From Alphaproteobacteria bacterium (GTDB lineage Bacteria > Pseudomonadota > Alphaproteobacteria > UBA8366 > Aestuariispiraceae), in contig JANSXE010000008.1 in the NCBI GenBank assembly GCA_024743195.1, positions 124,001 through 188,000 of the forward strand: 64,000 bases of DNA, in the 5' to 3' direction. Every line of letters begins with the position of its first letter. The stretch's first letter is position 1. A model generated the notes under the pieces. It was not told where the DNA came from, made no database searches, and saw only the letters and a program-made list of their open reading frames with translations. The position numbers were made by a program, and so were the translations under genes. Of this stretch, positions 34,697 through 42,423 are shown in pieces.

Positions 34697-35605
34697 ATGA
34701 CCGAGACCGTCGTCAGCTCCGCCACCAAGACCCACATCATCGGATTCGACCGGCCCTTCACCGTGATCGGGGAGCGCATCAACCCGACCGGCCGCAAGAA
34801 GCTGGCGGCCGAGATGAAGGAGTACAATTTCGAGACGGTCGAGAAGGACGCGCTCGCCCAGACCGCGGCCGGCGCCCACATGCTCGACGTAAACGCCGGC
34901 ATTCCGCTCGCCGACGAGCCGGACATCCTGGCCAAGTCGATCCAGCTCGTGCAGTCGCTGACGGACTTGCCGCTGGCCATCGACAGCTCGATCGTCGAGG
35001 CGCTCGAGCGCGGTCTCGAGGTCTATCAGGGCAAGGCGCTGCTGAACTCCGTCACAGGCGAAGAGGAGCGGCTGGAAGCGGTCCTGCCGCTGGTGAAGAA
35101 GTACGGCTGCGCGGTGGTCGGCATCTCCAACGACGAAACCGGCATTTCCGAGGATCCGGACGTCCGCTATGCGGTCGCGAAGAAGATCGTCGAGCGCGCC
35201 GCCGACTTCGGCATCCCGCGCGAGGACGTGGTGATCGACCCGCTGGTGATGCCCATCGGGGCGCTCGGCAACGCCGGCCAGGGCGCGCTGCGCCTGATTC
35301 GCCGCCTGCGCGACGAGTTGAAGGTCAACACGACCTGCGGCGCCTCCAATATGAGCTTCGGTCTGCCGAACCGGCACGGGCTGAACGCCGCCTTCCTCTC
35401 GATGGCGGTGGGCGCCGGCATGACGACGGCGATCATGAACCCGCTGCATGAGCAGGAAATGCACGCCGTCTGGGGCGCCGACGTGATCGCCGGGCGCGAC
35501 AAGGACTGCGCCGCCTGGATCCGCCGCTTCCGCGAGCCGGCGGCCGAGGGCGCCGAGGCCGCGCGCGGCGGACGCGGCGAGCGCCGCCGGCGCCGCGTCG
35601 CCTGA
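34697..35605 (+). CDS. Methyltetrahydrofolate:corrinoid methyltransferase (pterin-binding)
   Basis: 302 residues forming a pterin-binding TIM barrel as in MetH module 2, AcsE and MtgA. VIGERINPTGRKKL (about 24-37) is the start of strand 1. MLDVNAGIPLADEPDI carries the folate-pterin contacts (D, N), IDSSIVEALERGLEVYQGKALLNS is the central block, and VVGISNDETGI and VIDPLVMPIG follow. It moves the methyl group of 5-methyl-THF to the cobalt(I) corrinoid protein (or the reverse). An Arg-rich tail (GRGERRRRRVA) is unusual. It precedes the RamA-like gene by 40 bases; the pair with metF makes the folate arm of the system. Confidence 0.92.
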   Translation: MTETVVSSATKTHIIGFDRPFTVIGERINPTGRKKLAAEMKEYNFETVEKDALAQTAAGAHMLDVNAGIPLADEPDILAKSIQLVQSLTDLPLAIDSSIVEALERGLEVYQGKALLNSVTGEEERLEAVLPLVKKYGCAVVGISNDETGISEDPDVRYAVAKKIVERAADFGIPREDVVIDPLVMPIGALGNAGQGALRLIRRLRDELKVNTTCGASNMSFGLPNRHGLNAAFLSMAVGAGMTTAIMNPLHEQEMHAVWGADVIAGRDKDCAAWIRRFREPAAEGAEAARGGRGERRRRRVA

Positions 35606-35645
35606 GCGCCTTCCGTCCAAGACCTCCAAGGGAGAAGGCGGCGCG

Positions 35646-37733
35646 ATGGCCGATCAGCAAGCGTTGGACGAGGCGCCGCCGGTTGACGGCGGCGAGGCGG
35701 CGGCGAAGACCGCGCATGTGGTCTTCACGCCGTCCGGCAAACGGGGGGACTTCGCCGTCGGCACGCCGATTCTTCAGGCGGCGCGGAGTCTCGGAGTCGA
35801 TCTGGATTCGGTCTGCGGCGGGCGCGGCATCTGCGGGCGCTGCCAGGTCGTTCCGGGCTTCGGCGAGTACGCCAAGTTCAAGGTCAAAAGCCAGCCCGAC
35901 CACGTCTCCGCCGTCAACAAGGTGGAGGAGCGCTACCGCGACAAGCGCGGCCTGAAGGAAGGCCGGCGGCTCGGTTGCTCCGCCCAGATCCTGGGCGATC
36001 TGGTGGTCGACGTGCCGCCCGACAGCCAGGTCCACCGTCAGGTCGTGCGCAAGCGCGCCGAAGCCCGCGCCATCGAGATCGATCCCGTCGTCAAGCTGCA
36101 CTATGTCGAGGTCGAAGAGCCCGACATGCACAATCCCTCCGGCGACCTGGAGCGGCTCGAGGAGGCGCTGGAGGCGCAGTGGGGCATCACGGTGGACCGG
36201 GCCGATCTGCCGGTGCTGCAGTCGCTGCAAAAGGCCCTGCGCGACGGCGACTGGAAGGTGACCGCGGCGGTGCGCAACGGCCACAAGCTGGTCTACGCCT
36301 GGCCCGGCTTCCATGAGCGCATCTATGGCTGCGCGGTCGATGTCGGCTCCACCACCATGTCCGTTCATCTGACCGATCTGCAGACCGGCGAGGTGATCAG
36401 CTCCGTCGGCGCCATGAACCCGCAGATCCGCTTCGGCGAGGATCTGATGAGCCGCGTCTCCTACGTCATGATGAACCCGGGCGGCGACAAGGAGATGACC
36501 GCCGCGGTGCACGAGACGCTCGGCTTCCTGATCATGCAGGCGACGACGGAGGTCGGGATCGAGCCGACCGACGTGCTGGAGCTGGTGCTGGTCGGCAATC
36601 CGATCATGCATCATCTGATGCTCGGCATCGACCCGACGGAGCTGGGCTGGGCGCCCTTCGCGCTCGCCACCAACGAGGCGCTGCGGGTCTGGGCGAGCCA
36701 GATCGGACTCGAGGGCAAGGTGAACCCCGGCGCGCGCGCCTACTTCCTGCCCTGCGTGGCGGGTCATGTGGGGGCCGACGCCGCCGCCGTGGTGCTCTCC
36801 GAGGCGCCGCAGCTCGCCGACAAGGTCACGCTGATCGTCGATGTCGGCACCAACGCGGAGATCGTGCTGGGGAACAAGGAGCGCCTCCTGGCCTGCTCCA
36901 GCCCGACCGGGCCGGCGCTGGAAGGCGCGCAGATCTCCTCCGGCCAGCGCGCGGCGAACGGCGCGATCGAGCGGGTGCGGATCGACCCGGAGACCCTGGA
37001 GCCGCGCTTCAAGGTCATCGGCGCGGACCTCTGGTCCGACGAGGACGGCTTCGCGGAGGCCGCGCGGCGCACCGGCGTCACGGGGATCTGCGGCTCCGGC
37101 ATCATCGAGGTCCTGGCGGAGATGTATCTCGCCGGCGTCATCGACGAGGACGGGGTGATCGACGGCGCGATGGCCGCCAAATCGCCGCGCATCGTCGCCG
37201 ACGGCCGCACCTTCTCCTACGTGCTGAGCGCCGCCGACGGCGACAATCCCGAAATCCGGGTGACGCAGGCGGACGTGCGCGCGATCCAGCTCGCCAAGGC
37301 CGCGCTCTACGCCGGCGCGCAGCTTCTCGTCGACAAGTTCGGGCGCGCGCCGGAGCGCGTCGTGCTCGCCGGCGCCTTCGGCAGCCACATCGATCCCAAG
37401 TACGCGATGATCCTGGGCCTAGTGCCCGATTGCGACCTGGAGCGGGTGCAGTCGGTCGGCAACGCCGCCGGCACCGGCGCGCGCATCGCGCTTTTGAACC
37501 GCGGGGCGCGGGACGAGATCCGCCGCACCGTCCGCGCGATCGAGAAAATCGAGACCGCGGTCGAGCCCCGCTTCCAGGAGCATTTCGTCGGCGCCATGGC
37601 CTTCCCGCACAAGACCGCGCCCTTCCCCAAGCTGCGCGAAGCGGTCGCGCTGCCGGCGCGCAAGACCGCGGATCGAGCCGGCGGCGGCGACGGCGAGGAG
37701 GGCGGCCGGCGCCGGCGTCGTCGGCGCGGCTAA
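35646..37733 (+). CDS. RamA-like corrinoid reductive activator (2Fe-2S ferredoxin + ASKHA/DUF4445)
   Basis: 695 residues. The N-terminal plant-type ferredoxin domain has cysteines 57, 63, 66 and 111 (VCGGRGICGRCQV ... LGCSAQI). A linker domain follows (about 125-230). The ASKHA ATPase-like domain (DUF4445) has AVDVGSTTMSVHLTDLQTGE near 237-256, LVGNPIMHHLMLG, VDVGTNAEIVLGN and LAGAFGSHIDPKYA. It reduces accidentally oxidised cob(II)alamin to cob(I)alamin using ATP and a low-potential donor, replacing the flavodoxin/SAM reactivation of single-chain MetH. In Phaeobacter a DUF4445 protein is needed with split MetH. C-terminal tail Gly/Arg-rich. It lies between the methyl-THF methyltransferase and metF genes. 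Confidence 0.92.
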   Translation: MADQQALDEAPPVDGGEAAAKTAHVVFTPSGKRGDFAVGTPILQAARSLGVDLDSVCGGRGICGRCQVVPGFGEYAKFKVKSQPDHVSAVNKVEERYRDKRGLKEGRRLGCSAQILGDLVVDVPPDSQVHRQVVRKRAEARAIEIDPVVKLHYVEVEEPDMHNPSGDLERLEEALEAQWGITVDRADLPVLQSLQKALRDGDWKVTAAVRNGHKLVYAWPGFHERIYGCAVDVGSTTMSVHLTDLQTGEVISSVGAMNPQIRFGEDLMSRVSYVMMNPGGDKEMTAAVHETLGFLIMQATTEVGIEPTDVLELVLVGNPIMHHLMLGIDPTELGWAPFALATNEALRVWASQIGLEGKVNPGARAYFLPCVAGHVGADAAAVVLSEAPQLADKVTLIVDVGTNAEIVLGNKERLLACSSPTGPALEGAQISSGQRAANGAIERVRIDPETLEPRFKVIGADLWSDEDGFAEAARRTGVTGICGSGIIEVLAEMYLAGVIDEDGVIDGAMAAKSPRIVADGRTFSYVLSAADGDNPEIRVTQADVRAIQLAKAALYAGAQLLVDKFGRAPERVVLAGAFGSHIDPKYAMILGLVPDCDLERVQSVGNAAGTGARIALLNRGARDEIRRTVRAIEKIETAVEPRFQEHFVGAMAFPHKTAPFPKLREAVALPARKTADRAGGGDGEEGGRRRRRRRG

Positions 37734-37834
37734 ACGGGTCGCTGACGCGCGGGTCGGCGGGCCCCGCGAGGCGTATCGCTTCGCCTTGCAAGATCGGTTC
37801 GGCCCGCCGCGCGGGCGGCGCGGCGGAGCGGGAT

Positions 37835-38773
37835 ATGGAGAGCCAGGCCATGACGGAAGTGCGCGCGATGAGCGAAGTCGAGCAGATCGTCGATTTTCTG
37901 AGCACCTGCTCGCTCGAGGTGACGCCCGGCGGCGCCGCGAAGGTGGACGACTTCCGCAGCCTGCTGCGCGAGGGCCAGACGGTCTATGTGACCTTCCTGC
38001 CCGGCTCGGACTTCGCGGACACGCTGACGACCGTGCAGAAGCTCAAGGCCCAGGGCATGCGCCCGGTCCCGCATCTGGCCGCGCGCTCGATCCCCTCCAA
38101 GGCCTTCCTGGAGGAGAACCTGAAGCGCCTGCGCGACGAGTGCGCGATCGAGGAGGCGCTGCTGATCGGCGGCGGCGTCGACACGCCCGTCGGCGAGTTC
38201 ACCGAGACGATGCAGGTGCTGCGCACCGGCCTGTTCGAGAAGTACGGCTTCAGGAAGCTGGGCGTCGCCGGCCATCCGGAGGGCAGCCCCGACATCCCGG
38301 CCGCCGAATGCGACCGCGCGATCCGCGAGAAGAACGTCTTCGCAAAGGACAGCGGGCTGCAGCTCTACATCGCCACCCAGTTCTGCTTCGAGGCCGCCCC
38401 GATCGTCGCCTGGGACCGCCGCCTGCGCGAGGAGCTGGGCAACGAATTGCCGATCCATATCGGCATTCCGGGCCTCGCCACCATCAAGACGCTCCTGAAG
38501 CACGCCCAGCAGTGCGGCATCGGCAACTCGATGCGCGTGCTCACCCGGCAGGCCGCCAACATCACCAAGCTGATGACGGTGCGCGAGCCCGATACGCTGG
38601 TCCGCGACCTCGCGATGGAGCGCTCGCGCAACCCCGAATTCGGCGTGCGCCAGTGCCACCTCTACCCGCTCGGCGGCCTGAAGAAGTCCGCCGCCTGGCT
38701 CTACGGCGTTCAGGACGGCAAGATCGAACTCAAGCGCAAGGGCGGCTTCGAGACCCAGTTCTCGGTCGACTGA
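37835..38773 (+). CDS. metF: Methylenetetrahydrofolate reductase
   Basis: 312 residues from ATG 37835 (GGAG seven bases upstream); ATG 37850 is an alternative. MetF/FAD TIM barrel: SLEVTPGGA near 28-36, VYVTFLPGSDFADTLTTVQ, the PVPHLAARSIPSK block, LLIGGGVDTPVGEF, KLGVAGHPEGSPDIP near 138-152 and QLYIATQFCFEAAP near 173-186. It makes 5-methyl-THF from 5,10-methylene-THF, the methyl donor of the preceding genes. This short alphaproteobacterial form differs from E. coli MetF in its N-terminus (no canonical SFEF-P). Last gene of the island; the gap that follows carries a REP-like element. Confidence 0.9.
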   Translation: MESQAMTEVRAMSEVEQIVDFLSTCSLEVTPGGAAKVDDFRSLLREGQTVYVTFLPGSDFADTLTTVQKLKAQGMRPVPHLAARSIPSKAFLEENLKRLRDECAIEEALLIGGGVDTPVGEFTETMQVLRTGLFEKYGFRKLGVAGHPEGSPDIPAAECDRAIREKNVFAKDSGLQLYIATQFCFEAAPIVAWDRRLREELGNELPIHIGIPGLATIKTLLKHAQQCGIGNSMRVLTRQAANITKLMTVREPDTLVRDLAMERSRNPEFGVRQCHLYPLGGLKKSAAWLYGVQDGKIELKRKGGFETQFSVD

Positions 38774-38843
38774 CCGGCCGCGCCGGGGCGACCTCCGGCG
38801 TCATATCGCCGCTTCAAACAGGCGTTTTGCCCCGTTCGTGCTC

Positions 38844-38951
38844 GTCATCCCGGCCGAAGCGGAGCGGAGAGCCGGGATCCAGGGCCTTCCGTCCGGGCCG
38901 TCGCCCGACGCTCCTGAATCCCGGATCGGCCCGACGGCCGTCCGGGATGAC
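38844..38951. repeat. REP/BIME-like palindromic intergenic element
   Basis: Outer arms GTCATCCCGG (38844-38853) and CCGGGATGAC (38942-38951) are exact complements. Inner arms CCGGGATCCAGG (38873-38884) and CCTGAATCCCGG (38913-38924) match at 11 of 12. This CGTCATCCCGG...GGGATCCAGG pattern is typical of dispersed palindromic repeats in alphaproteobacterial genomes; it should occur elsewhere in this genome. Confidence 0.75.
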
Positions 38952-38999
38952 CGCGCGGCGCGCAGCGTCGCGTCTTCGTTGTCTCTGAAAAAAGTATTG

Positions 39000-39044
39000 T
39001 GTCCCCGTTTTTGTGTTGTCCCCGTTTTTGTGTCCCCGTTTTTG
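39000..39044 (+). repeat. Direct repeat, 3 x 14 bp
   Basis: TGTCCCCGTTTTTG occurs at 39000-39013, 39017-39030 and 39031-39044. The first two are separated by TGT and the last two are adjacent. T-runs make this the most AT-rich part of the gap. It is too short and irregular for CRISPR. Confidence 0.8.
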
Positions 39045-39165
39045 GACATCCCTCTCCCGCCCGGAGAGGGGGGCGAAGCGCCCGCCCTCCCTATACAGCC
39101 GCAGCGCATTGATCGATACTGCGGGCCATGTGCGCTGCGCCCCGCCCTAACCGCTCCCGACGACC

Positions 39166-40710
39166 ATGCCCGGCCCGTCGGTAATCGTCGTCGGGGCCGG
39201 CGTCGGCGGGTTGTCGGCGGCGGTCGATCTGGCGCGCGCCGGCTGCGCCGTGACCGTGCTGGAGCGCGCCGACGCGCCCGGCGGCAAGATGCGGCGCATT
39301 CCCGTCGGCGCCGGGGGCGCCGGGGGCGCCGGGGGCGGCGGGTCCGGCGACAACGCGGCCCCCGTCGACGCCGGCCCCACCGTCTTCACCATGCGCTGGA
39401 TCTTCGATGCGCTGTTCCGCGATGCGGGCGCGCGGATCGAAGAGCATCTGACCCTGACCCCAGCCGACATCCTGGCCCGCCACGCCTGGCGTGAGGGCGG
39501 GCGGCTCGACCTCTTCGCGGACGTCGAGCGCTCCATCCAGGCGATCGCGGCGTTCGCGGGGCCGGCGGAGGCCGAGGGCTACCGCGCTTTCTGCCGGCGC
39601 AGCGCCGACGTCTTCGCGACGCTGAAGCAGAGCTTCATCGCCGACCAGAAGCCCTCGCCCGCGGGCTTGGTGCGGCGGGTGGGCGTCGGCAATCTCGACG
39701 CCCTGTGGCGAACGGCGCCGGGCAAGACGCTGTGGGGCGTGCTGGGGGAGCATTTCAAGGACCCGCGCCTGCGCCAACTCTTCGGGCGCTACGCCACCTA
39801 TTGCGGCTCGGCGCCGCTCTGGGCGCCGGCGACGCTGATGCTCGTCGCCCATGTGGAGCAGGACGGCGTCTGGACCGTCGACGGCGGCATGCATCAGGTG
39901 GCGCGCGCGCTGCAAGGGCTGGGGGAGAGCTTCGGCGCGCGCTATCGCTTCGGCTCCCATGTCGCGGAGCTTCTGGTCGAGGGCGGGCGCGTCGCGGGCG
40001 TGCGGTTGGCGGACGGGGAGCGTCTATCGGCCGACGCGGTCGTCTTTAACGGCGACGCGTCCGCGCTCGGCGCCGGGCTGCTGGGCGCCGCGGCGCGCGC
40101 CGCCGCCAAGCCGACGCCGCGCCGGGCGCGCTCGCTCTCCGCCGTCACCTGGTGCGTGAAGGCGAAAACCGCGGGCTTCCCGCTGCTTTATCACAACGTC
40201 TTTTTCGCGGAGGACTATCCGCGGGAGTTCCAGGCGATCTTCCGCGACCGCGCGGTGACCGAGGCGCCGACCGTCTATGTCTGCGCCCAGGACCGTCCGA
40301 CGCGCGAGGGCGTGGAGGCCGCCGCGAAGGTCGGGCAGGGCGAGCGCCTGCTGCTCCTGGTCAACGCGCCGGCGGACGGCGATCTGGGGCCCTGGGAGGC
40401 AGCGCATCTGGCCGATCTGCGGGCCCGCACCTGGGACCTGCTCGCCGCCTGCGGCTTGGAGGTCGAGACCCTGCCCGGCGCGGAGGTCGCGACCACCCCG
40501 CACGGATTCGAGAGCCTGTTCCCGGGGACCGGCGGCGCGCTCTACGGCGCGGCCAACCACGGCGCGATGGCGACCTTCGCGCGGCCGGGCGCCAAGACGC
40601 GGATCCGCGGCCTCTACTTGGCCGGCGGCTCGGTCCATCCCGGCCCGGGCGTGCCGATGGCCGCCATGTCCGGCCGGCTCGCCGCGGCGAAGCTGCTGGG
40701 CGACCGATAG
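39166..40710 (+). CDS. crtD: Carotenoid desaturase, CrtD type (phytoene desaturase family)
   Basis: 514 residues. N-terminal FAD motif VVGAGVGGLSAAVDLARAG (about 7-25) followed by LERADAPGGKMRR. DAGPTVFTMRWIFDALF (about 68-84) is characteristic of CrtD/1-hydroxycarotenoid 3,4-desaturase rather than CrtI, as is LYGAANHGAMATFARPGAKT. The C-terminal GLYLAGGSVHPGPGVPMAAMSGRLAA is the substrate/FAD-closing motif. It introduces 3,4 double bonds on the way to spheroidene or spirilloxanthin. A glycine-rich insert of about 15 residues (GAGGAGGAGGGGSGD) after the FAD region comes from a 9-bp DNA repeat and is unusual. Its neighbours bchIDO support a photosynthesis role. Confidence 0.88.
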   Translation: MPGPSVIVVGAGVGGLSAAVDLARAGCAVTVLERADAPGGKMRRIPVGAGGAGGAGGGGSGDNAAPVDAGPTVFTMRWIFDALFRDAGARIEEHLTLTPADILARHAWREGGRLDLFADVERSIQAIAAFAGPAEAEGYRAFCRRSADVFATLKQSFIADQKPSPAGLVRRVGVGNLDALWRTAPGKTLWGVLGEHFKDPRLRQLFGRYATYCGSAPLWAPATLMLVAHVEQDGVWTVDGGMHQVARALQGLGESFGARYRFGSHVAELLVEGGRVAGVRLADGERLSADAVVFNGDASALGAGLLGAAARAAAKPTPRRARSLSAVTWCVKAKTAGFPLLYHNVFFAEDYPREFQAIFRDRAVTEAPTVYVCAQDRPTREGVEAAAKVGQGERLLLLVNAPADGDLGPWEAAHLADLRARTWDLLAACGLEVETLPGAEVATTPHGFESLFPGTGGALYGAANHGAMATFARPGAKTRIRGLYLAGGSVHPGPGVPMAAMSGRLAAAKLLGDR

Positions 40711-40782
40711 GAGGCCCGCAGTCTCTTGTCCGCGCCGCCGTCCCGGACGCCGCCGGGTGCGGACGGCGCAAGCCCTTTTGTC

Positions 40783-40947
40783 TTAGGCGGTCTTTCCGTG
40801 GCCGGCGCCATATTGGTTGCGCAACTCGGCGATGCCCTGAGCGATCGTCGCCGGATTGCGCAGCAGTCGCCTTACGGTCTCGGCCGGCGTCGCCTCGTCG
40901 GGGGTATCGTCGGGCTCGCGGCCGGGGATCGGCGGCGTGTCGCCCCG
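40783..40947 (-). pseudogene. Abi_C-like C-terminal tail, in frame after a UGA stop
   Basis: On the minus strand the frame of the next gene continues past its TGA (40948-40950) for 54 sense codons to TAA 40783-40785. The tail contains ETVRRLLRNPATIAQGIAEL followed by RNQYGAGHGK, which matches the end of abortive-infection C-terminal (Abi_C) domains (GxGELRN-x-GxGHG). There is no start codon before the motif, so it is either a remnant joined to the small gene or a readthrough extension. The UGA is followed by C, a context that can be leaky. Confidence 0.5.
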
Positions 40948-41331
40948 TCATCCATCGACATCCAAGCCGAAGCCCTCGACCACGTCCGGGTGAATGATGT
41001 CGGCGTGGATGGTGAGCAGGACGATCTGCGCATCCAGGCTGCTTTCTTCCGCGACCGCCTTGTGGAGCCGGCGCTCGACGGCCTGTGTGAGGTCCGTTCC
41101 GTTGGCCTCGGCGTAAGGACCGGGTCCGAGCGTGCAATAGGCGACGAGCGCCGCCGCATCCGCGACATGCGGCCCGGCGTCGCCATGGGCCGTCTTCAGA
41201 AGGCGGATGACGGTCATCTTGACGGCGTCGGACACCAACGCCGGATGCAGGCCGGCGGCGCGCAGGTCGTCGTCAAGATGGCGCAAGTCGCGCGCGCGGC
41301 CAAACCGTCCGAATATGCCCAACATCGCCAT
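40948..41331 (-). CDS. Conserved-looking hypothetical protein, 127 aa
   Basis: Starts at ATG 41331 (MAMLGIFGRFGRARDLRHLD); a GTG 15 bases upstream is also possible. The protein is mostly helical. LRHLDDDLRAAGLHPALVSD and VKMTVIRLLKTAHGDAGPHV are followed by the distinctive ALVAYCTLGPGPYAEANG, then an acidic helix ending VEGFGLDVDG. I do not know a name for it. It lies downstream of bchO but separated by 200 bases, and its frame is continued after the stop codon by an Abi_C-like tail. A full-length product would be about 182 residues if the UGA were read through. Confidence 0.65.
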   Translation of the reverse strand: MAMLGIFGRFGRARDLRHLDDDLRAAGLHPALVSDAVKMTVIRLLKTAHGDAGPHVADAAALVAYCTLGPGPYAEANGTDLTQAVERRLHKAVAEESSLDAQIVLLTIHADIIHPDVVEGFGLDVDG

Positions 41332-41531
41332 TACAGTAACCCACACACCGCATGCGCCGCACTCCCGAAGACAGCGGCGTCAGCGCGCTCGTCCGTCATT
41401 GCTCAGCGTCAGGTCCGGAAGACCGCGGGGTGAAGCCGACCGACAGGCGGCGCGCCGCCAGCGGCCGGGACGAGCGCCGCCGAATCGAACGCTATGCGGC
41501 AAAGCTCTGGAGTCCTTTATCGGTTCATGCG

Positions 41532-42413
41532 TCAGGCCGCCTGCGCCGCCTCCTGGCGGATCAGGGCGCAGAAGCGCTCGGGCGCCTCCTCGTGGCCGAG
41601 ATGGCCGAGGTCGGGGATTTCCAGATAGCGGCCGTCGGGAACGCGCCCGGCGAGCGTCGCGCCGTCGGCGGGTGGGATCGCCCAATCGCGCGCGCAGGCG
41701 ACGAAGGTGATCGGGGTCTTCAGCTTCGGCAGATCGCGGCCCAGGCCCTGCAGGCGCCAGTTGGCCATCATGCCGAGCGCGCCGGCGATATGCGCCGGCG
41801 TCTTCATCAGCCGGTGATAGAGCTCGATCCCCGACGGCTCCAGGCGCGAGCCGGTGTCGGCGATCAGGCGCGCCACCGCCCGCTCGCTCGCCCGCTTCGC
41901 GACCAGACGCGGGGTCAGCGGGTTGAGGAACAGCGCCTTGGCGATGGCCGGGAACAGGAAGTTCGGCGCGCCGCGAAAGGGCAGCAGCGCGCCGTTCAGG
42001 CTGACGAGGCGCGCCGGCGCGATCATCCGGTCGAGCGTCATGCGCACCGCCACCGCGGCGCCCGCCGAATGGCCGACGGCGAGCGTCGGCGCGAGGTCGA
42101 GCGCGCCCAGCAGATCGTCGAGCGCGCGGGCCATGCCGTCGAGCGAGAGGCGATAGAAGGGCGGCACGTCGGTGAAGCCATGGCCCGGAAGATCCGGCGC
42201 GACGACCGTGAAATCCCGCGCCAGATCCGGGATCAGATCGCGAAAACTGTGCGCTGACGCGCCGGTGCCGTGCAGCAGCAGCACCGCCGGTCCCCGGCCC
42301 GCGACGACGACGCGCCAGGTCAGGCCCGGCGTCTCCACGAAGCGGCTCGCGTCCCGGTCGGGCCAGTCGGCGCCGTCGCGCTCCCAGTGCAGCCGTTGGT
42401 CGCGGACGGACAT
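41532..42413 (-). CDS. bchO: BchO, alpha/beta-hydrolase of bacteriochlorophyll synthesis
   Basis: 293 residues, one alpha/beta-hydrolase domain: oxyanion motif LLLHGTGASAHSF (about 46-58), VVAPDLPGHGFTD (about 70-82), nucleophile elbow GHSAGAAVAV with Ser near residue 115, catalytic histidine near the end in LGHLGHEEAPERF. BchO is encoded with bchI and bchD in purple bacteria and is thought to assist the magnesium chelatase step, though its reaction is not settled. The start lies 10 bases after the bchD stop; third gene of the bchIDO operon. Confidence 0.9.
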   Translation of the reverse strand: MSVRDQRLHWERDGADWPDRDASRFVETPGLTWRVVVAGRGPAVLLLHGTGASAHSFRDLIPDLARDFTVVAPDLPGHGFTDVPPFYRLSLDGMARALDDLLGALDLAPTLAVGHSAGAAVAVRMTLDRMIAPARLVSLNGALLPFRGAPNFLFPAIAKALFLNPLTPRLVAKRASERAVARLIADTGSRLEPSGIELYHRLMKTPAHIAGALGMMANWRLQGLGRDLPKLKTPITFVACARDWAIPPADGATLAGRVPDGRYLEIPDLGHLGHEEAPERFCALIRQEAAQAA

Positions 42414-42423
42414 GGGCCGGGCG

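Larger units (their letters stand above)
38774..39165. other. 392-base intergenic region with repeats
   Basis: The region separates metF from the carotenoid desaturase gene. It contains a REP-like palindromic element (38844-38951) and a triple 14-bp repeat (39000-39044). Its last 120 bases up to crtD show no clear promoter and no PpsR-type TGT-N12-ACA site. Confidence 0.6.

Noticed and set aside
39000-39044. Short CRISPR array
   Set aside because: Repeats are only 14 bases, two are directly adjacent, there are no spacers of regular size and no cas genes.
40948-40950. Selenocysteine at the internal UGA
   Set aside because: The residue falls at the end of a domain, not at a redox site. No hairpin of SECIS type was seen downstream, and no selenoprotein family matches.
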